A stretch of DNA of 64,000 nt from JADHLJ01 sp038118725 (GCA_038118725.1 JAYOIK010000020.1:6695-70694); one strand, 5' to 3'. Positions 32,859-42,143 are shown, numbered from the stretch's first letter. A program made the numbers and translations. Notes: generated by a model from the letters alone, not told the origin.

Positions 32859-34869
32859 AAGCCACCCGCAAAAGCCGGAAGGCGTCCAGGATCGCCGCTG
32901 GGATATTCCGGCTTGCAACAGCGTCGCCGATCCGGTGTAGCTCGAAACCCTCTCCATCGCGGGGTTGCGGAGCGCCGGCGAGGAGAGCGTCGAGATCGGT
33001 GACGCCGTCATTGCCGGCTTGGCCCCGAAGATCCCGGTAGAGTTGGTCGGCGGGCGTGGTGCCGTGCTCGACGACAATCTGATCCGCCGCACGCGTGATC
33101 TCGACCCCGGTGACCTCATTGACGAGACGCGCGGTGAGCCGGTTACCGGTTTTTTCCACGCCGACGAGGCGGTTGTCGAATTGAGTCTCGATCCCCAGCT
33201 CGTAGCTTCTTTTCTTCCAGATCACCCGTTCCGAGTAGGTCAGTTCGGCGGCGAGATGGCCGTCGATCGAGAACAGCGAGACCGCGCTTCCATTGCTCGC
33301 GGCAAGCTCGGCTGAATGGGGCGCGGGGTGGCGGCCGGTGCCGTCGTAAATCAGCACCTCGGCCCCTATCGGGACTGCCCCGCTTAGCAGATCCCAGGCG
33401 CTGGTCACATGCTCGGCGCCGGGAAGCCAGTCCAAATCGGGCACGCCGCCGGTGGCGATGATCACTAGATCCGGGTCGAGAGCGATCACATCGGCCGCCT
33501 CGGCATAGCTGTTCACCCGGACCTCGACCCCGAGCGCTTCCAGTTCCGCCGCGCGCCAGTCGGTGACGCCGATCACGTCGCCGCGCCAGCTCGCCCGCGC
33601 GGCCAGCAGGACCTGCCCGCCGAGCTTGGGCGCGGCTTCGAACAGGGTAACGTCATGCCCTCGTTCCGCCGCGACCCGGGCCGCCTCGAGCCCGGCGGGT
33701 CCGCCGCCGACCACCACGACCCGCCGGCGCGTCTCGGCGCGGGCAACGGCATGCGGCAGGACCGTCTCGCGGCCCGTCGCGGCATTGTGCAGACAGACCG
33801 GACGATGCGCCGACATGCAGTGGGTGGCGCCGACACAGGGGCGGATTCGCTCCTCCCGACCGGATGAGAGCTTGGCGACGAGATGCGGGTCGGCGATCTG
33901 CGCGCGCGTCATCGCCACCATGTCGAGATGGCCCTCGGCGATTGCATGGCGGGCGGTGGCGATATCGGTAATCCGAGCAGCGTGGAACACCGGCAGCGAA
34001 ATCTCGCGCTTGAAGCGCCCGACCGGCGCGAGCCATGGCGCGATCGGCGAGGCCATGCCCGGCATGTTGTCGACGGCGAGGCCGATCTCGGTATCCATGC
34101 GTCCGAAGATCGCGTTGAAGAAGTCGATATCCACCTCTGTCTCGAAAATCTTGGCGATCTCCAAGCAGGAATCGAAATCGAGATCCTCTGGATCGCCCTC
34201 GTCGATCACGTAACGGAAGCCGACCAGAAAATCATCGCCGACCCGGCGGCGGATTTCCTCGAAGACCATCAGCCCGAACCGACAGCGATTGGCGACCGAG
34301 CCGCCATAGCCATCGGTACGGGTGTTGGTTTTCGGAGACAGGAACTGGCCGATCAGGTGCCCGCCCGCCAAGGCCTCGATACCGTCCAACCCTCCTTCCT
34401 TGCAGCGCAACGCCGCCTCGCCATAGGCCTGGACGACACGCCGGATATCATGCTCGTCCATTTCCTTCGGAAAACTCCGATGCAGGGTTTCGCGCTGGGC
34501 GCTCGGCGCGATGGTCGGCAGCCAGTGCCCGGCATAGGGCTCGCCCCGTCGCCCGAGATGGGTGATCTGACACATCAGCTTGGCGCCCTGGCCATGCACG
34601 CGTTCGGACAGTTTCTGGAGATGCGGGATCACCCGGTCGACGCCGACATTGAGTTGCTGGAAGACCGAGGGCGAATCCGCCGCGACATTGGAAGAGCCGC
34701 CGAACATCGTCAGCCCGATGCCGCCCCGCGCCTTTTCCTCGTGATAGGCCTGATAGCGATCCGCCGGCATGCCGCCTTCCTCCAGACCACAGGCGTGGCT
34801 GGTGCTCATGATCCGGTTGCGAAAGGTGACGCCGCGGATGCTGAAGGGTGTAAGCAGGGGGTCGGACAT
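32857..34869 (-). CDS. Old yellow enzyme-type FMN/Fe-S/FAD oxidoreductase, N-methylproline demethylase-like
   Basis: About 670 aa. The N-terminal ~340 residues form an FMN-binding TIM barrel (LLTPFSIRGVTFRNRIMSTS, LMCQITHLGRRG). A Cys region CVGATHCM...VCLHN follows, and then an FAD/NAD(P)H domain with RRVVVVGGGPAGLEAARVA. This matches the 2,4-dienoyl-CoA reductase architecture, but CVGA instead of CxxC, with CLHNAATGRE, recalls the subgroup annotated as N-methylproline or betaine demethylases. The start MSDPLLTPF was preferred, though ATGs at 34881 and 34884 are possible. Its last codon ends at the MITE-like repeat, so the original C-terminus may have been changed. Confidence 0.85.
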   Translation of the reverse strand: MSDPLLTPFSIRGVTFRNRIMSTSHACGLEEGGMPADRYQAYHEEKARGGIGLTMFGGSSNVAADSPSVFQQLNVGVDRVIPHLQKLSERVHGQGAKLMCQITHLGRRGEPYAGHWLPTIAPSAQRETLHRSFPKEMDEHDIRRVVQAYGEAALRCKEGGLDGIEALAGGHLIGQFLSPKTNTRTDGYGGSVANRCRFGLMVFEEIRRRVGDDFLVGFRYVIDEGDPEDLDFDSCLEIAKIFETEVDIDFFNAIFGRMDTEIGLAVDNMPGMASPIAPWLAPVGRFKREISLPVFHAARITDIATARHAIAEGHLDMVAMTRAQIADPHLVAKLSSGREERIRPCVGATHCMSAHRPVCLHNAATGRETVLPHAVARAETRRRVVVVGGGPAGLEAARVAAERGHDVTLFEAAPKLGGQVLLAARASWRGDVIGVTDWRAAELEALGVEVRVNSYAEAADVIALDPDLVIIATGGVPDLDWLPGAEHVTSAWDLLSGAVPIGAEVLIYDGTGRHPAPHSAELAASNGSAVSLFSIDGHLAAELTYSERVIWKKRSYELGIETQFDNRLVGVEKTGNRLTARLVNEVTGVEITRAADQIVVEHGTTPADQLYRDLRGQAGNDGVTDLDALLAGAPQPRDGEGFELHRIGDAVASRNIPAAILDAFRLLRVA

Positions 34870-34943
34870 GGTGGTTTCCATCATGGTTGTCGGCGACTAT
34901 CGAAAGCCGAAAGCGGCTCGCGGGCAAGCGGCAATATCAGCGC

Positions 34944-35864
34944 TCACCCGCCACGACCGCGAACCCGTTCGCGGTGGAAGATGTACAGCCCGGAGCCGAC
35001 GATGATGGCGATCCCGACCCAGGTAATCCCGTCCGGGAAATCTCCGAACAGCCAAAGCCCGTAGGCCGTGGCGCCGACAATCTCGAGATACTGAAACGGC
35101 GCCAGCACACCGGCTTCAACATGGCGAAACGCCACCGCCATCATGAAATGGCCGGCGGTCGCGATCGCGCCCGAAAGCGCCAGCAACCCCCATTCCCAAG
35201 CCGTCGGCCAGACCGGCTCGAACACCGGGATTTCAAAGGCGTGGCCAATCACCAGGGCGGCGCTCATGAACAGCAGGCCCGACAGGCCCGAATTGAACTG
35301 CATCACCACCGGGTCCTGGTTCCGCGCCAGCCGGCGGGTCAGCACGATATAGACCGCGAAGCACAAAGCCGCGCCGAGCGGCAGGATGGCGGTGAGCCCG
35401 AACAGATCATAGCTCGGCCGGACCACGACCAGGGCGCCGGCGAAGCCGACCACCGCCGCCAAGACCCGCCGCCAGCCGATCCGCTCGCCGAGAAAGATCG
35501 CCGACAATAAGGTCACGATGAGCGGCTCGACAAAGAAGATCGCGATGACATCGGCGATCGGCATCACCTTGACCGCCGCGAAAATCAAAACGGTCGTCGT
35601 GGCGATCAGGACACCGCGCAGCGCCTGAACGCCGAGATTGGCCACCGGCGCGCGGCGATAGGCGGCCATGACAAACGGCGCCATGATCGCGACCTGGAAG
35701 ACGAACCGGGCCCAGGCGACTTGACCCGCTGGAACCGTCGCCGACAACAGCTTCGCGATGGCATCGATAGCGGGCAAGATCAGAACCGCGATCACCATCA
35801 GGGCGATAGCGAATTCGATGTTCTTGTTGCGCGTCGGGGCGTTGGTTTCCGGGGGCAAACTCAT
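34944..35864 (-). CDS. EamA/DMT-family transporter
   Basis: A 306-aa membrane protein with about ten hydrophobic helices in two EamA repeats (AIALMVIAVLILPAIDAIAK..., and LTAILPLGAALCFAVYIVLT...). It probably exports or imports a small metabolite. It ends 74 bp upstream of the flavoenzyme start on the same strand and is divergent from the ArsR gene. Substrate cannot be predicted. Confidence 0.9.
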   Translation of the reverse strand: MSLPPETNAPTRNKNIEFAIALMVIAVLILPAIDAIAKLLSATVPAGQVAWARFVFQVAIMAPFVMAAYRRAPVANLGVQALRGVLIATTTVLIFAAVKVMPIADVIAIFFVEPLIVTLLSAIFLGERIGWRRVLAAVVGFAGALVVVRPSYDLFGLTAILPLGAALCFAVYIVLTRRLARNQDPVVMQFNSGLSGLLFMSAALVIGHAFEIPVFEPVWPTAWEWGLLALSGAIATAGHFMMAVAFRHVEAGVLAPFQYLEIVGATAYGLWLFGDFPDGITWVGIAIIVGSGLYIFHRERVRGRGG

Positions 35865-35933
35865 TGCCGAAGTGTGGTGCGCGTCCGGTCGGCGGGCAAG
35901 CGCTATCAGTGCTTGGTCGATCGCGAAATTTCC

Positions 35934-35992
35934 ACTTTACCGAATGGTTGACTGTCAAAGAAAATTCGAATAACTATACCGAATGGTACAGT
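35934..35992. promoter_or_regulatory. Paired TACCGAATGGT repeats at the arsR promoter
   Basis: ACTTTACCGAATGGTTGACTGT (35934) and ACTATACCGAATGGTACAGT (35973) share the core TACCGAATGGT in direct orientation, 39-40 bp apart. The first overlaps a possible -35 TTGACT (35948-35953); the second overlaps the ArsR start codon. This arrangement suits auto-repression by ArsR and perhaps control of the divergent eamA gene. No Shine-Dalgarno sequence is visible, so the transcript may be leaderless. Confidence 0.5.
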
Positions 35993-36342
35993 TTAATGAT
36001 CCGTCAGCCGATTTGAACCCCGACCCGGCCCTCGACCTTGTTTTCTCGGCGCTCGGCGATCCCACGCGCCGGGCCATGCTCATCGCGCTCCGCGAGGGCG
36101 AGGCCAGCATCGGCGCGCTCGCCGAGCCCCATGGGATAACCCTCGCCGGCGCCGCCAAGCATGTCGAGGTTCTACGTCGCGCCGGACTTGTCACTCATCG
36201 CAAGGTCGGTCGCGCCCGGCTTTGTCGGCTAGAGCCGGGCGCGCTGAAATCGGCGGCCGATTGGATCCGTTGGCACGAGTCCTTCTGGCAAGAGCGGATG
36301 GAAAGCCTCGAACGGGTATTGGAGGAAATGGAAGATGAATGA
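35983..36342 (+). CDS. ArsR-family winged-helix regulator
   Basis: A 119-aa protein with LVFSALGDPTRRAMLIALREGEASIGAL and a recognition helix in ITLAGAAKHVEVLRRAGLV, then the wing HRKVGRARLCRLEP. No metal-binding Cys box is seen. In combination with a downstream SRPBCC (AHSA1-type) gene this is the common ArsR-SRPBCC pair, often linked to stress responses. Its end overlaps the next gene by 8 bp. Confidence 0.92.
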   Translation: MVQFNDPSADLNPDPALDLVFSALGDPTRRAMLIALREGEASIGALAEPHGITLAGAAKHVEVLRRAGLVTHRKVGRARLCRLEPGALKSAADWIRWHESFWQERMESLERVLEEMEDE

Positions 36343-36799
36343 CGCGGCGACGACCACGACCCGGCCAACCGCGCGGGTGACCCGGCACCTGCCGTTTCCC
36401 CCCGGAAAGGTATTCAAGGCGTGGATTGATCCGGCCATCGCGATCCGCTGGTTCGGGGGCACCAATGACGCCCCCAGCGAGGTGATCATGGATCTGCGGG
36501 TTGACGGGACTTACAAGATCACTTTCTCGCCGACATCGCGGCTGGAGGGCGTCTATAGGCGGGTCGATCCACCACACCGTCTGATCTTCACCTGGGTGCA
36601 TGTTTCCACCCTGGATGACGGGGCCGAGAAGAGATCGCTGGAAAGCCTGGTCACCATTACCCTCGTCGAATCGGACGGCGGAACCGACGTGGAGATCCGG
36701 CATGAGCAACTCACCGACGAAGCGGGCCGGGCAAGCGTGACCGAAGGCTGGAGCGCCAGCCTCGAAAAACTCCAAACCCTTTTGTCCGATGGGGCCTGA
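36335..36799 (+). CDS. SRPBCC/AHSA1-domain protein
   Basis: A 154-aa helix-grip fold protein: HLPFPPGKVFKAWIDPAIAIRWFG at the start, GTYKITFSPTSRLEGVYRRV in the middle and HEQLTDEAGRASVTEGWSASLEKL at the end, all typical of AHSA1-like proteins that bind hydrophobic ligands. It overlaps the arsR stop and precedes a DUF899 gene by 3 bp, forming a three-gene operon. Confidence 0.9.
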   Translation: MNDAATTTTRPTARVTRHLPFPPGKVFKAWIDPAIAIRWFGGTNDAPSEVIMDLRVDGTYKITFSPTSRLEGVYRRVDPPHRLIFTWVHVSTLDDGAEKRSLESLVTITLVESDGGTDVEIRHEQLTDEAGRASVTEGWSASLEKLQTLLSDGA

Positions 36800-36802
36800 G
36801 TC

Positions 36803-37468
36803 ATGGTGACCTTTCCTGGAGAATCCGCCGAGTATCGCGCCGCGCGAAACGATCTTTTGCAAGCCGAGATGGACCTGCGCCGCCAAATCGAGTCGGTTGC
36901 CGCGCAAAGACGCGCGCTCCCGCCCGGCGGGCTGGTCGACAAGGCGTACACCTTCACGACCGCCACGCCGGGACGGCGGGAACAGCGGATGGGTCTCTCC
37001 GATCTGTTCACCGGCGGCAAGGACAGCCTGATCGTCTACGGCTTCATGTACGCGGATGATGGCGCGCCCTGCCCGATGTGCTCGGCCTTTTTGGATAGTT
37101 TCGACGGCGCGGTTCCGCATATCGCGCGACAGGCCGATATCGCGATCGTCGCCAAGACCGGCGCGTCCCGTATTCGCGCTTGGGCCGACGATCGGGGTTG
37201 GCGAAACCTGCCGCTCTATTCCTCGGAGGGGAGTGACTTCAATACCGACTATCACGCGGAATCAGACAGCCATGGGCAACTCCCCATGGTCAATGTGTTC
37301 CGCCGCGACGGCGAGGCGATACGCCATGTCGTGGCCAGCGAGATGTTCTTCGCGCCGAGCGAGCCGGATCAGAACCCCCGGCATGTGGACATGTTGTGGC
37401 CGCTTTGGAACACCCTTGATCTGACGCCGGGTGGGCGCGGCGACTGGTATCCCGCGACGCGATATTGA
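36803..37468 (+). CDS. DUF899 thioredoxin-like protein
   Basis: A 221-aa DUF899 protein. It begins with the helical RNDLLQAEMDLRRQIESVAAQRR and continues with LSDLFTGGKDSLIVYGFMYA and CPMCSAF, a thioredoxin-fold CxxC motif, and LPMVNVFRRDG. Family members occur with ArsR-SRPBCC modules, and redox or detoxification roles are suspected. Confidence 0.88.
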   Translation: MVTFPGESAEYRAARNDLLQAEMDLRRQIESVAAQRRALPPGGLVDKAYTFTTATPGRREQRMGLSDLFTGGKDSLIVYGFMYADDGAPCPMCSAFLDSFDGAVPHIARQADIAIVAKTGASRIRAWADDRGWRNLPLYSSEGSDFNTDYHAESDSHGQLPMVNVFRRDGEAIRHVVASEMFFAPSEPDQNPRHVDMLWPLWNTLDLTPGGRGDWYPATRY

Positions 37469-37545
37469 ATCCTTCGCGGACTTGCACCATCGCGTTTCGC
37501 GGCCTATGCAAGTTACTGCCTTTTACCGCGAATGGGAGAGTCACG

Positions 37546-38007
37546 ATGAGCGCGTTGTCCGTCTATCTGTCCGGCGAGATCCATAGCGATTGGCGCCAGC
37601 AAATCGAAACCGGAAGCGGGGCCGCCGGTCTCTCGATCGACTTCACGGCGCCGGTCACTCATCACGAAAGCAGTGATGATTGCGGCGTCGCCATTCTCGG
37701 CGGCGAGGACAATCCCTTCTGGAAGGATCACAAGGGCGCCAAGATCAACGCCATTCGCACCCGCACCCTGATCGAACGCGCCGATGTCGTGGTTGTCCGG
37801 TTCGGCGACAAGTACAAACAGTGGAACGCGGCCTTCGACGCGGGTTACGCCGCCGCGCTGGGCAAGCCGGTGATCGTGCTGCACGACCCGGCCCTGACCC
37901 ATGCGCTGAAGGAAGTCGACGCCGCCGCGCTCGCGGTCGCCGAAACACCCGATCAAGTGGTGCGGATCCTGGCCTATGTTTTGAACGGCGAATTGAAGGT
38001 GGCGTGA
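37546..38007 (+). CDS. YtoQ-family protein
   Basis: A 153-aa protein beginning MSALSVYLSGEIHSDWR, with FTAPVTHHESSDDCG, DNPFWKDHKGAKINAIRTRTL and VVVRFGDKYKQWNAAFDAGYA, as in the YtoQ family, related to nucleoside 2-deoxyribosyltransferases. GGGAG precedes ATG 37546. Its stop overlaps the cupin start (TGATG), so the two are probably co-translated. Biochemical function is unknown. Confidence 0.88.
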   Translation: MSALSVYLSGEIHSDWRQQIETGSGAAGLSIDFTAPVTHHESSDDCGVAILGGEDNPFWKDHKGAKINAIRTRTLIERADVVVVRFGDKYKQWNAAFDAGYAAALGKPVIVLHDPALTHALKEVDAAALAVAETPDQVVRILAYVLNGELKVA

Positions 38008-38378
38008 TGAAGGGACTCGGAAAGGTTAATCTGGATTTTCACAATCTCGACATTTCCGGTGGCTTCACCACGCGGCCAAGCAACCCGAAGGTCCATCTGA
38101 AGGTCTTGAGCAGTAGCCTAGACACGGATGCGGGCACGGGGGTTCGTACACGGCTGATCAAGCTCGACCCGGGATGCCGGACGCCAGAGGCGCATGCCCA
38201 TCCCTTCTGGGAAGAGCTCTATGTCCTTGAGGGCGATATCATCTCCATTGACGCCGATGGAGAACGCAAGGTCGAGGCGCCGGGCTACGCGATCCGGTCT
38301 CCGGGGACCATGCATGGCCCGGTACGCTCTGATAACGGTTGTCTGATCCTGGAGTTCAACTGGTACGACGAAAACTAA
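38007..38378 (+). CDS. Cupin-domain protein
   Basis: A 123-aa single cupin. The metal-site motif is HAHPFWEELYVLEGD followed by APGYAIRSPGTMHGPVRS, which supplies the fourth ligand. It has no DNA-binding domain. The start overlaps the ytoQ stop. Probably a small-molecule dioxygenase, isomerase or binding protein. Confidence 0.85.
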   Translation: MKGLGKVNLDFHNLDISGGFTTRPSNPKVHLKVLSSSLDTDAGTGVRTRLIKLDPGCRTPEAHAHPFWEELYVLEGDIISIDADGERKVEAPGYAIRSPGTMHGPVRSDNGCLILEFNWYDEN

Positions 38379-38386
38379 TCGCCGTC

Positions 38387-38701
38387 TCAGCGATCCTTCG
38401 GCGCGAGTGGCGCGATTCGAGAGACATGGGTTTCGATATCGTCCGCCGTGAATTTCGAATACCGACGCTTTGTGCCGGCCGGGTGGTTTTCCAAACCCAG
38501 TTTGAGTTCCGGTCGCCAGGCCTTCAGTGGCCTTAGCGGTCGCGGCGCGAAACCACCACCACAGGTCGGGCAAACATTGCGCAGGACCGTGTCGACACAC
38601 TCGGCGCAATACGTGCATTCATAGGAGCAGATCCGCGCGTCCTCGCTATGCGGCGGCAGGTCACGGTCACAAAGCTCGCAGTTCGGTCTCAGCTCCAGCA
38701 T
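38387..38701 (-). CDS. DUF1272 zinc-binding protein
   Basis: A 104-aa protein starting MLELRPNCELCDRDLPP, then CSYECTYCAECV and NVCPTCGGGF, giving several CxxC pairs that probably bind zinc. This is the DUF1272 pattern; the C-terminal tail is longer than the zinc core and basic. Function unknown. It is convergent with the cupin gene and 14 bp after the DUF3726 gene end. Confidence 0.85.
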   Translation of the reverse strand: MLELRPNCELCDRDLPPHSEDARICSYECTYCAECVDTVLRNVCPTCGGGFAPRPLRPLKAWRPELKLGLENHPAGTKRRYSKFTADDIETHVSRIAPLAPKDR

Positions 38702-38715
38702 GAGCGGCTCCTGGG

Positions 38716-39405
38716 TTAGGCGCTATCGTCAACCTCGGCCCCGGCCCCGCCACGGGATTGGGCGCTGGCGGGGACAAGAACCCGCGCGGCGGCCTGCTTG
38801 ATAACGGCCCAATCCGCCGGGTCAACCGCGACGCCATCACGCAGGGATTGCGCGTGAAACCCGACCAAGCGGCGGCCCTCCTTGGTGGAGGGCGGCCTAC
38901 CAGCGCGAATTACGACCGTCGCCGGCGCGCGTGCCGTGCGGATATCAAGGGACAGCGCGGCCAAGCCACCACCACATTTAGCCGTGCTCTTGTTCCGCGC
39001 CTCGCCCCAGGTGATGACCAGCGCTTGACCCTCGTCGGCGCGTTGGGCCGCCTCGGCCGTGAACAACAGAGGAGCGACGCAATCGACGACGGTAACCACG
39101 CTTCCGCTTAAGGCCCAATCGATCGCTCCCGGCGCGAGTAGAACCCCCGACGCCCCCTCGGCCTGGATTGTCACGCTGTTTCCATCGCCGTCGATTTCGG
39201 GGGCGACCCAAGCAGCGGTCTCGCCCAACCGTTCGAGCTCTCGGGCGAGAACGCCGATCCCGCCCAAGCCGCGGGATTCCAACCAAGCGACATTAGCGGC
39301 GGCGTCACGATCGATTCCGGCGGGAAGTCCCGTGCCCTCCAGTGCTTTCCAACTGGTTTGCAGGATCTCCGCAAGCGAGACCCGAAACGGCATCGGGTCA
39401 GTCAT
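38716..39405 (-). CDS. DUF3726-like protein
   Basis: A 229-aa protein. The start MTDPMPFRVSLAEI (ATG 39405) overlaps the upstream stop by 4 bp. SLAEILQTSWKALEGTGLPAGIDRDAAANVAWLESRGLGG fits DUF3726, a family of unknown function. Small hydrophobic stretches occur but no transmembrane helix. Coupling to the 570-aa gene and the dipeptidase-like gene suggests one functional unit. Confidence 0.7.
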   Translation of the reverse strand: MTDPMPFRVSLAEILQTSWKALEGTGLPAGIDRDAAANVAWLESRGLGGIGVLARELERLGETAAWVAPEIDGDGNSVTIQAEGASGVLLAPGAIDWALSGSVVTVVDCVAPLLFTAEAAQRADEGQALVITWGEARNKSTAKCGGGLAALSLDIRTARAPATVVIRAGRPPSTKEGRRLVGFHAQSLRDGVAVDPADWAVIKQAAARVLVPASAQSRGGAGAEVDDSA

Positions 39406-41114
39406 CCTTCGGCCTCGGTCGCGAGAAACGGAAACGCCCAATCATCGACGTCATCGGCGCTCAAGCCCTCGGCTATCGGCGCCCCCTGGAACATTGCGAT
39501 TCGCGTCCAGAGATCGGATTTGGGATCAAACTTGGTGGCCCCGAACATCGAGAGCTTGCAGCGCAGCAAATCGATGGGCCGGCAGGTCTCGTCAATCAGG
39601 TTGTCGCGAAACTCCGCGTAGCCGAGCCCGGCGAGGCTTTGTACCCGTCGCGCGGTTTGCCGCCATTCGGGATACGCCATCAGAAACTCACCGACCGTCG
39701 CCTCCAGCATCTCGTCGGCTTGGCCGGCGAGGATCACGTGAAGCCTGGAGACGTCGCGGGCAATGGCGATCCGCATTTCCTTGTCGGCGCCGGGCTCGCG
39801 CGCGCGCCAGCCCAACCGCGGTTCCTCCTTCTCCTCCGAGCGATACCAGAACCGCGCATTCGCCGCGTCTACGGAGAAATCGACATCCAGCGCCCAATGA
39901 TACGCCCGCTCGATCAGGGATTTCAGATCCCGCAAGGTCATCCCCGGCACAAGGCGCATCACCTCGTCGGAACCCATCTGGTTCTCCAGCTCATCCACGA
40001 GCGCCGGATAGAGCTCGATCAGCACGCTGTTCAACAATTCCTGTGCCTCGAGACCAAGATTCCGCTCGGCCCAATCAACCAATTCGTCCCAGGTCGATGC
40101 CCGGCCCTCGCCGGACGCGAACTCCGTCAAGCGCGCGAGATCGTCGAGCAATTCGACGCAGCGGTCTTGTTGAAGCACATCGGTTGTCGGCCATTGCCGG
40201 ACATGTTCGACCGCCCGATCCAGCAGAGCGTGGAACCGATCTTCCACCTCGGGCTCCCGGTCGGTTACCGCCCGAACTCGGGCAAGCGCGGTCTCGCGCG
40301 CCTCGATCCAAGCATGAATCAGTTTCGGATGACCGATCAAGAACGGCGCCATCCCAAGCCCCGTGGCGTTACCGACGCCGAGCGCCCGTTTCAGGCCGTC
40401 ATCCATCGGCGCGAAAGTCTCCGGCGCGCGCATCGAGGCGATATGCTCGACCCAATCCAAACTGAACTGTCTAGCCATGAAAACGCACAGCATCTCGGCC
40501 TGGAACGGCAAACCGAAGACGCCGGCGGCGCGGAGTTGGTCGAGATCGGCGAGACCGAACTTTCCGTTGCCGTAGACCGCCGTCGTGCGCACAAGATAGC
40601 CGACATCCAGAATTTTCCCGCGGTCAGGCTGCATGCCACGGGCGAGCGCCTCGACAACATGTTCGAAAAATCGGACGCTTTTGTTCGCCCGGCTAAGCAC
40701 CATCTCGCCGGAGGTGCAGCGCCCGGCTTCCTGAAGGGGAATATTCGCCTTCAGGCGGGATAGTTCATCGGTATCCGGCTCGCGTGTCGTCAGGGTGAAG
40801 GTCGCATCCCATTTCTCCGCGATCACGCGGTCGGTGCGGTCTTCCGGCTCCAAATGATCGGCGAAGACGACGAACCAGATCGGCGCCGTGGAAGTATCCA
40901 CCTTGTAAACCGCGGTACCGATGCCGCGCGCGTCCAGGTCAAACAGGGTCCGTTCGAAGCGCCAATTCTCACGGGCCATGCGGCGGATCAGCGTTCGGGT
41001 GAAGCTTATCCTGGTCGGATGGAACGAGCCGACCCGCGCCAACCGCATCACGGTCTCGGGAGCGCGAAGCGCCTTCGCGGGAATTGACGCCGCCGATGCC
41101 GAGGCGACGGTCAT
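39402..41114 (-). CDS. Unrecognised 570-aa protein between dipeptidase and DUF3726 genes
   Basis: A soluble 570-aa protein starting MTVASASAASIPAKAL at ATG 41114, which overlaps the dipeptidase stop (ATGA). Segments such as FHPTRISFTRTLIRRM, IWFVVFADHLEPEDRTDRVIAE, GQPDRGKILDVGYLVRTTAVYGNGKFGLAD and ETCRPIDLLRCKLSMFGAT look conserved, but I do not recognise a domain. There is no signal peptide or membrane helix. An upstream in-frame extension overlaps the dipeptidase and was rejected. Its setting points to catabolism of an N-acyl or peptide-like compound, but that is conjecture. Confidence 0.75.
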   Translation of the reverse strand: MTVASASAASIPAKALRAPETVMRLARVGSFHPTRISFTRTLIRRMARENWRFERTLFDLDARGIGTAVYKVDTSTAPIWFVVFADHLEPEDRTDRVIAEKWDATFTLTTREPDTDELSRLKANIPLQEAGRCTSGEMVLSRANKSVRFFEHVVEALARGMQPDRGKILDVGYLVRTTAVYGNGKFGLADLDQLRAAGVFGLPFQAEMLCVFMARQFSLDWVEHIASMRAPETFAPMDDGLKRALGVGNATGLGMAPFLIGHPKLIHAWIEARETALARVRAVTDREPEVEDRFHALLDRAVEHVRQWPTTDVLQQDRCVELLDDLARLTEFASGEGRASTWDELVDWAERNLGLEAQELLNSVLIELYPALVDELENQMGSDEVMRLVPGMTLRDLKSLIERAYHWALDVDFSVDAANARFWYRSEEKEEPRLGWRAREPGADKEMRIAIARDVSRLHVILAGQADEMLEATVGEFLMAYPEWRQTARRVQSLAGLGYAEFRDNLIDETCRPIDLLRCKLSMFGATKFDPKSDLWTRIAMFQGAPIAEGLSADDVDDWAFPFLATEAEG

Positions 41115-42112
41115 TCCCCGGGTCCGAAGTTTTCCTCGAAGAAGCGTAGCCAATTGAGGCCCATCACCTTGTCCACGTCCTCGGGCGTAAAGCCGTGCGC
41201 CGCGAGACCGGCGGCGAGGTTTCCGAAGTCGCGATTGCCGGTGAACCAGGGCACCGGATCCGGCCAACCCGCGTCGGACGCCGTGCCCTCGCCGAAATCC
41301 ATCGCCTTGCTCCAGCGACCGTTGCGCATCCACTCGACGACCTCGTTACCGTGCCCCTGGACCAGGTCCGAGCCGATCCCGATCCGGTCGATCCCCATAA
41401 GGTCGGCGGTCCGGGCAATCATCCCACAGAACTCCTCGAGGGTGCAGGCCGATTTGCCCTTCAGATGAAACGGATACATCGAAAAGCCGAGCATGCCCCC
41501 ACTATCGGCCAAGGCCTTGAGCAAGTCGTCGGTCTTGTTTCGCAGCGCCGGGTGCCAGGATTTCGGGTTAGCATGGGTAACCGTGATCGGCCGATCGGAC
41601 AGCTCGATGGCGTGGAAGGTCGAACGTTCGCCGGAATGCGACATATCGACCACCATGCCGACGCGGTTCATCTCCTTGATCACCTGCTTGCCGAAGCGGG
41701 TGATGCCCGGATCCTCGTCCTCGTAGCAGCCGGTGGCGCAGACACTCTGGTTGTTGTAGCTGAGCTGCATGAAGCGCACGCCGAGGGTGTGCATGATCTC
41801 GACCAGGTCGATGTCTTCCTCGATCGGCGAGCAATGCTGGAAGGCGAAGGTGATCGCGGTCTTGTTCTCGGCCTTGGCGCGCCGAACGTCATCGGCGGTC
41901 CGCGCTTGCATGATCAGGTCGCCATTCTGCTCGAACAGACGGTTCCACTTGCCGATCTCCGACAAGGTTTCCCGCGCGCTTTCCCAATAGACGATGGTGA
42001 CATTAACGCAGGTAACGCCGCCATCGCGCATCTCCTGAAAGATCAAGCGGTCCCATTTGGCGTATTGCGCGCCGTCGATGACGAAACCGGAATAAGGTTG
42101 GGGAGTGCTCAT
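41111..42112 (-). CDS. Renal dipeptidase-family (M19) protein with altered metal site
   Basis: A 333-aa M19 dipeptidase-like amidohydrolase: VGMVVDMSHSGERST and PITVTHANPKSWHP are the histidine-bearing motifs, and GSDLVQGHGNE and VMGLNWLRFFEENFG are family segments. The N-terminal HxD metal ligands of classical members are replaced by IDGAQYAKW, as in a subgroup whose substrates are uncharacterised. It starts a three-gene unit with ATGA overlaps. DUF547 lies 31 bp upstream on the same strand. Confidence 0.88.
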   Translation of the reverse strand: MSTPQPYSGFVIDGAQYAKWDRLIFQEMRDGGVTCVNVTIVYWESARETLSEIGKWNRLFEQNGDLIMQARTADDVRRAKAENKTAITFAFQHCSPIEEDIDLVEIMHTLGVRFMQLSYNNQSVCATGCYEDEDPGITRFGKQVIKEMNRVGMVVDMSHSGERSTFHAIELSDRPITVTHANPKSWHPALRNKTDDLLKALADSGGMLGFSMYPFHLKGKSACTLEEFCGMIARTADLMGIDRIGIGSDLVQGHGNEVVEWMRNGRWSKAMDFGEGTASDAGWPDPVPWFTGNRDFGNLAAGLAAHGFTPEDVDKVMGLNWLRFFEENFGPGE

Positions 42113-42143
42113 GGATGCCCTCGGCGGTTTGCCGCGCGCCGGG

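Noticed and set aside
39059..40763. Two overlapping long plus-strand frames (468 and 473 codons)
   Set aside because: They oppose the DUF3726 and 570-aa genes; the minus-strand genes have ATGA coupling and start sites, these do not.
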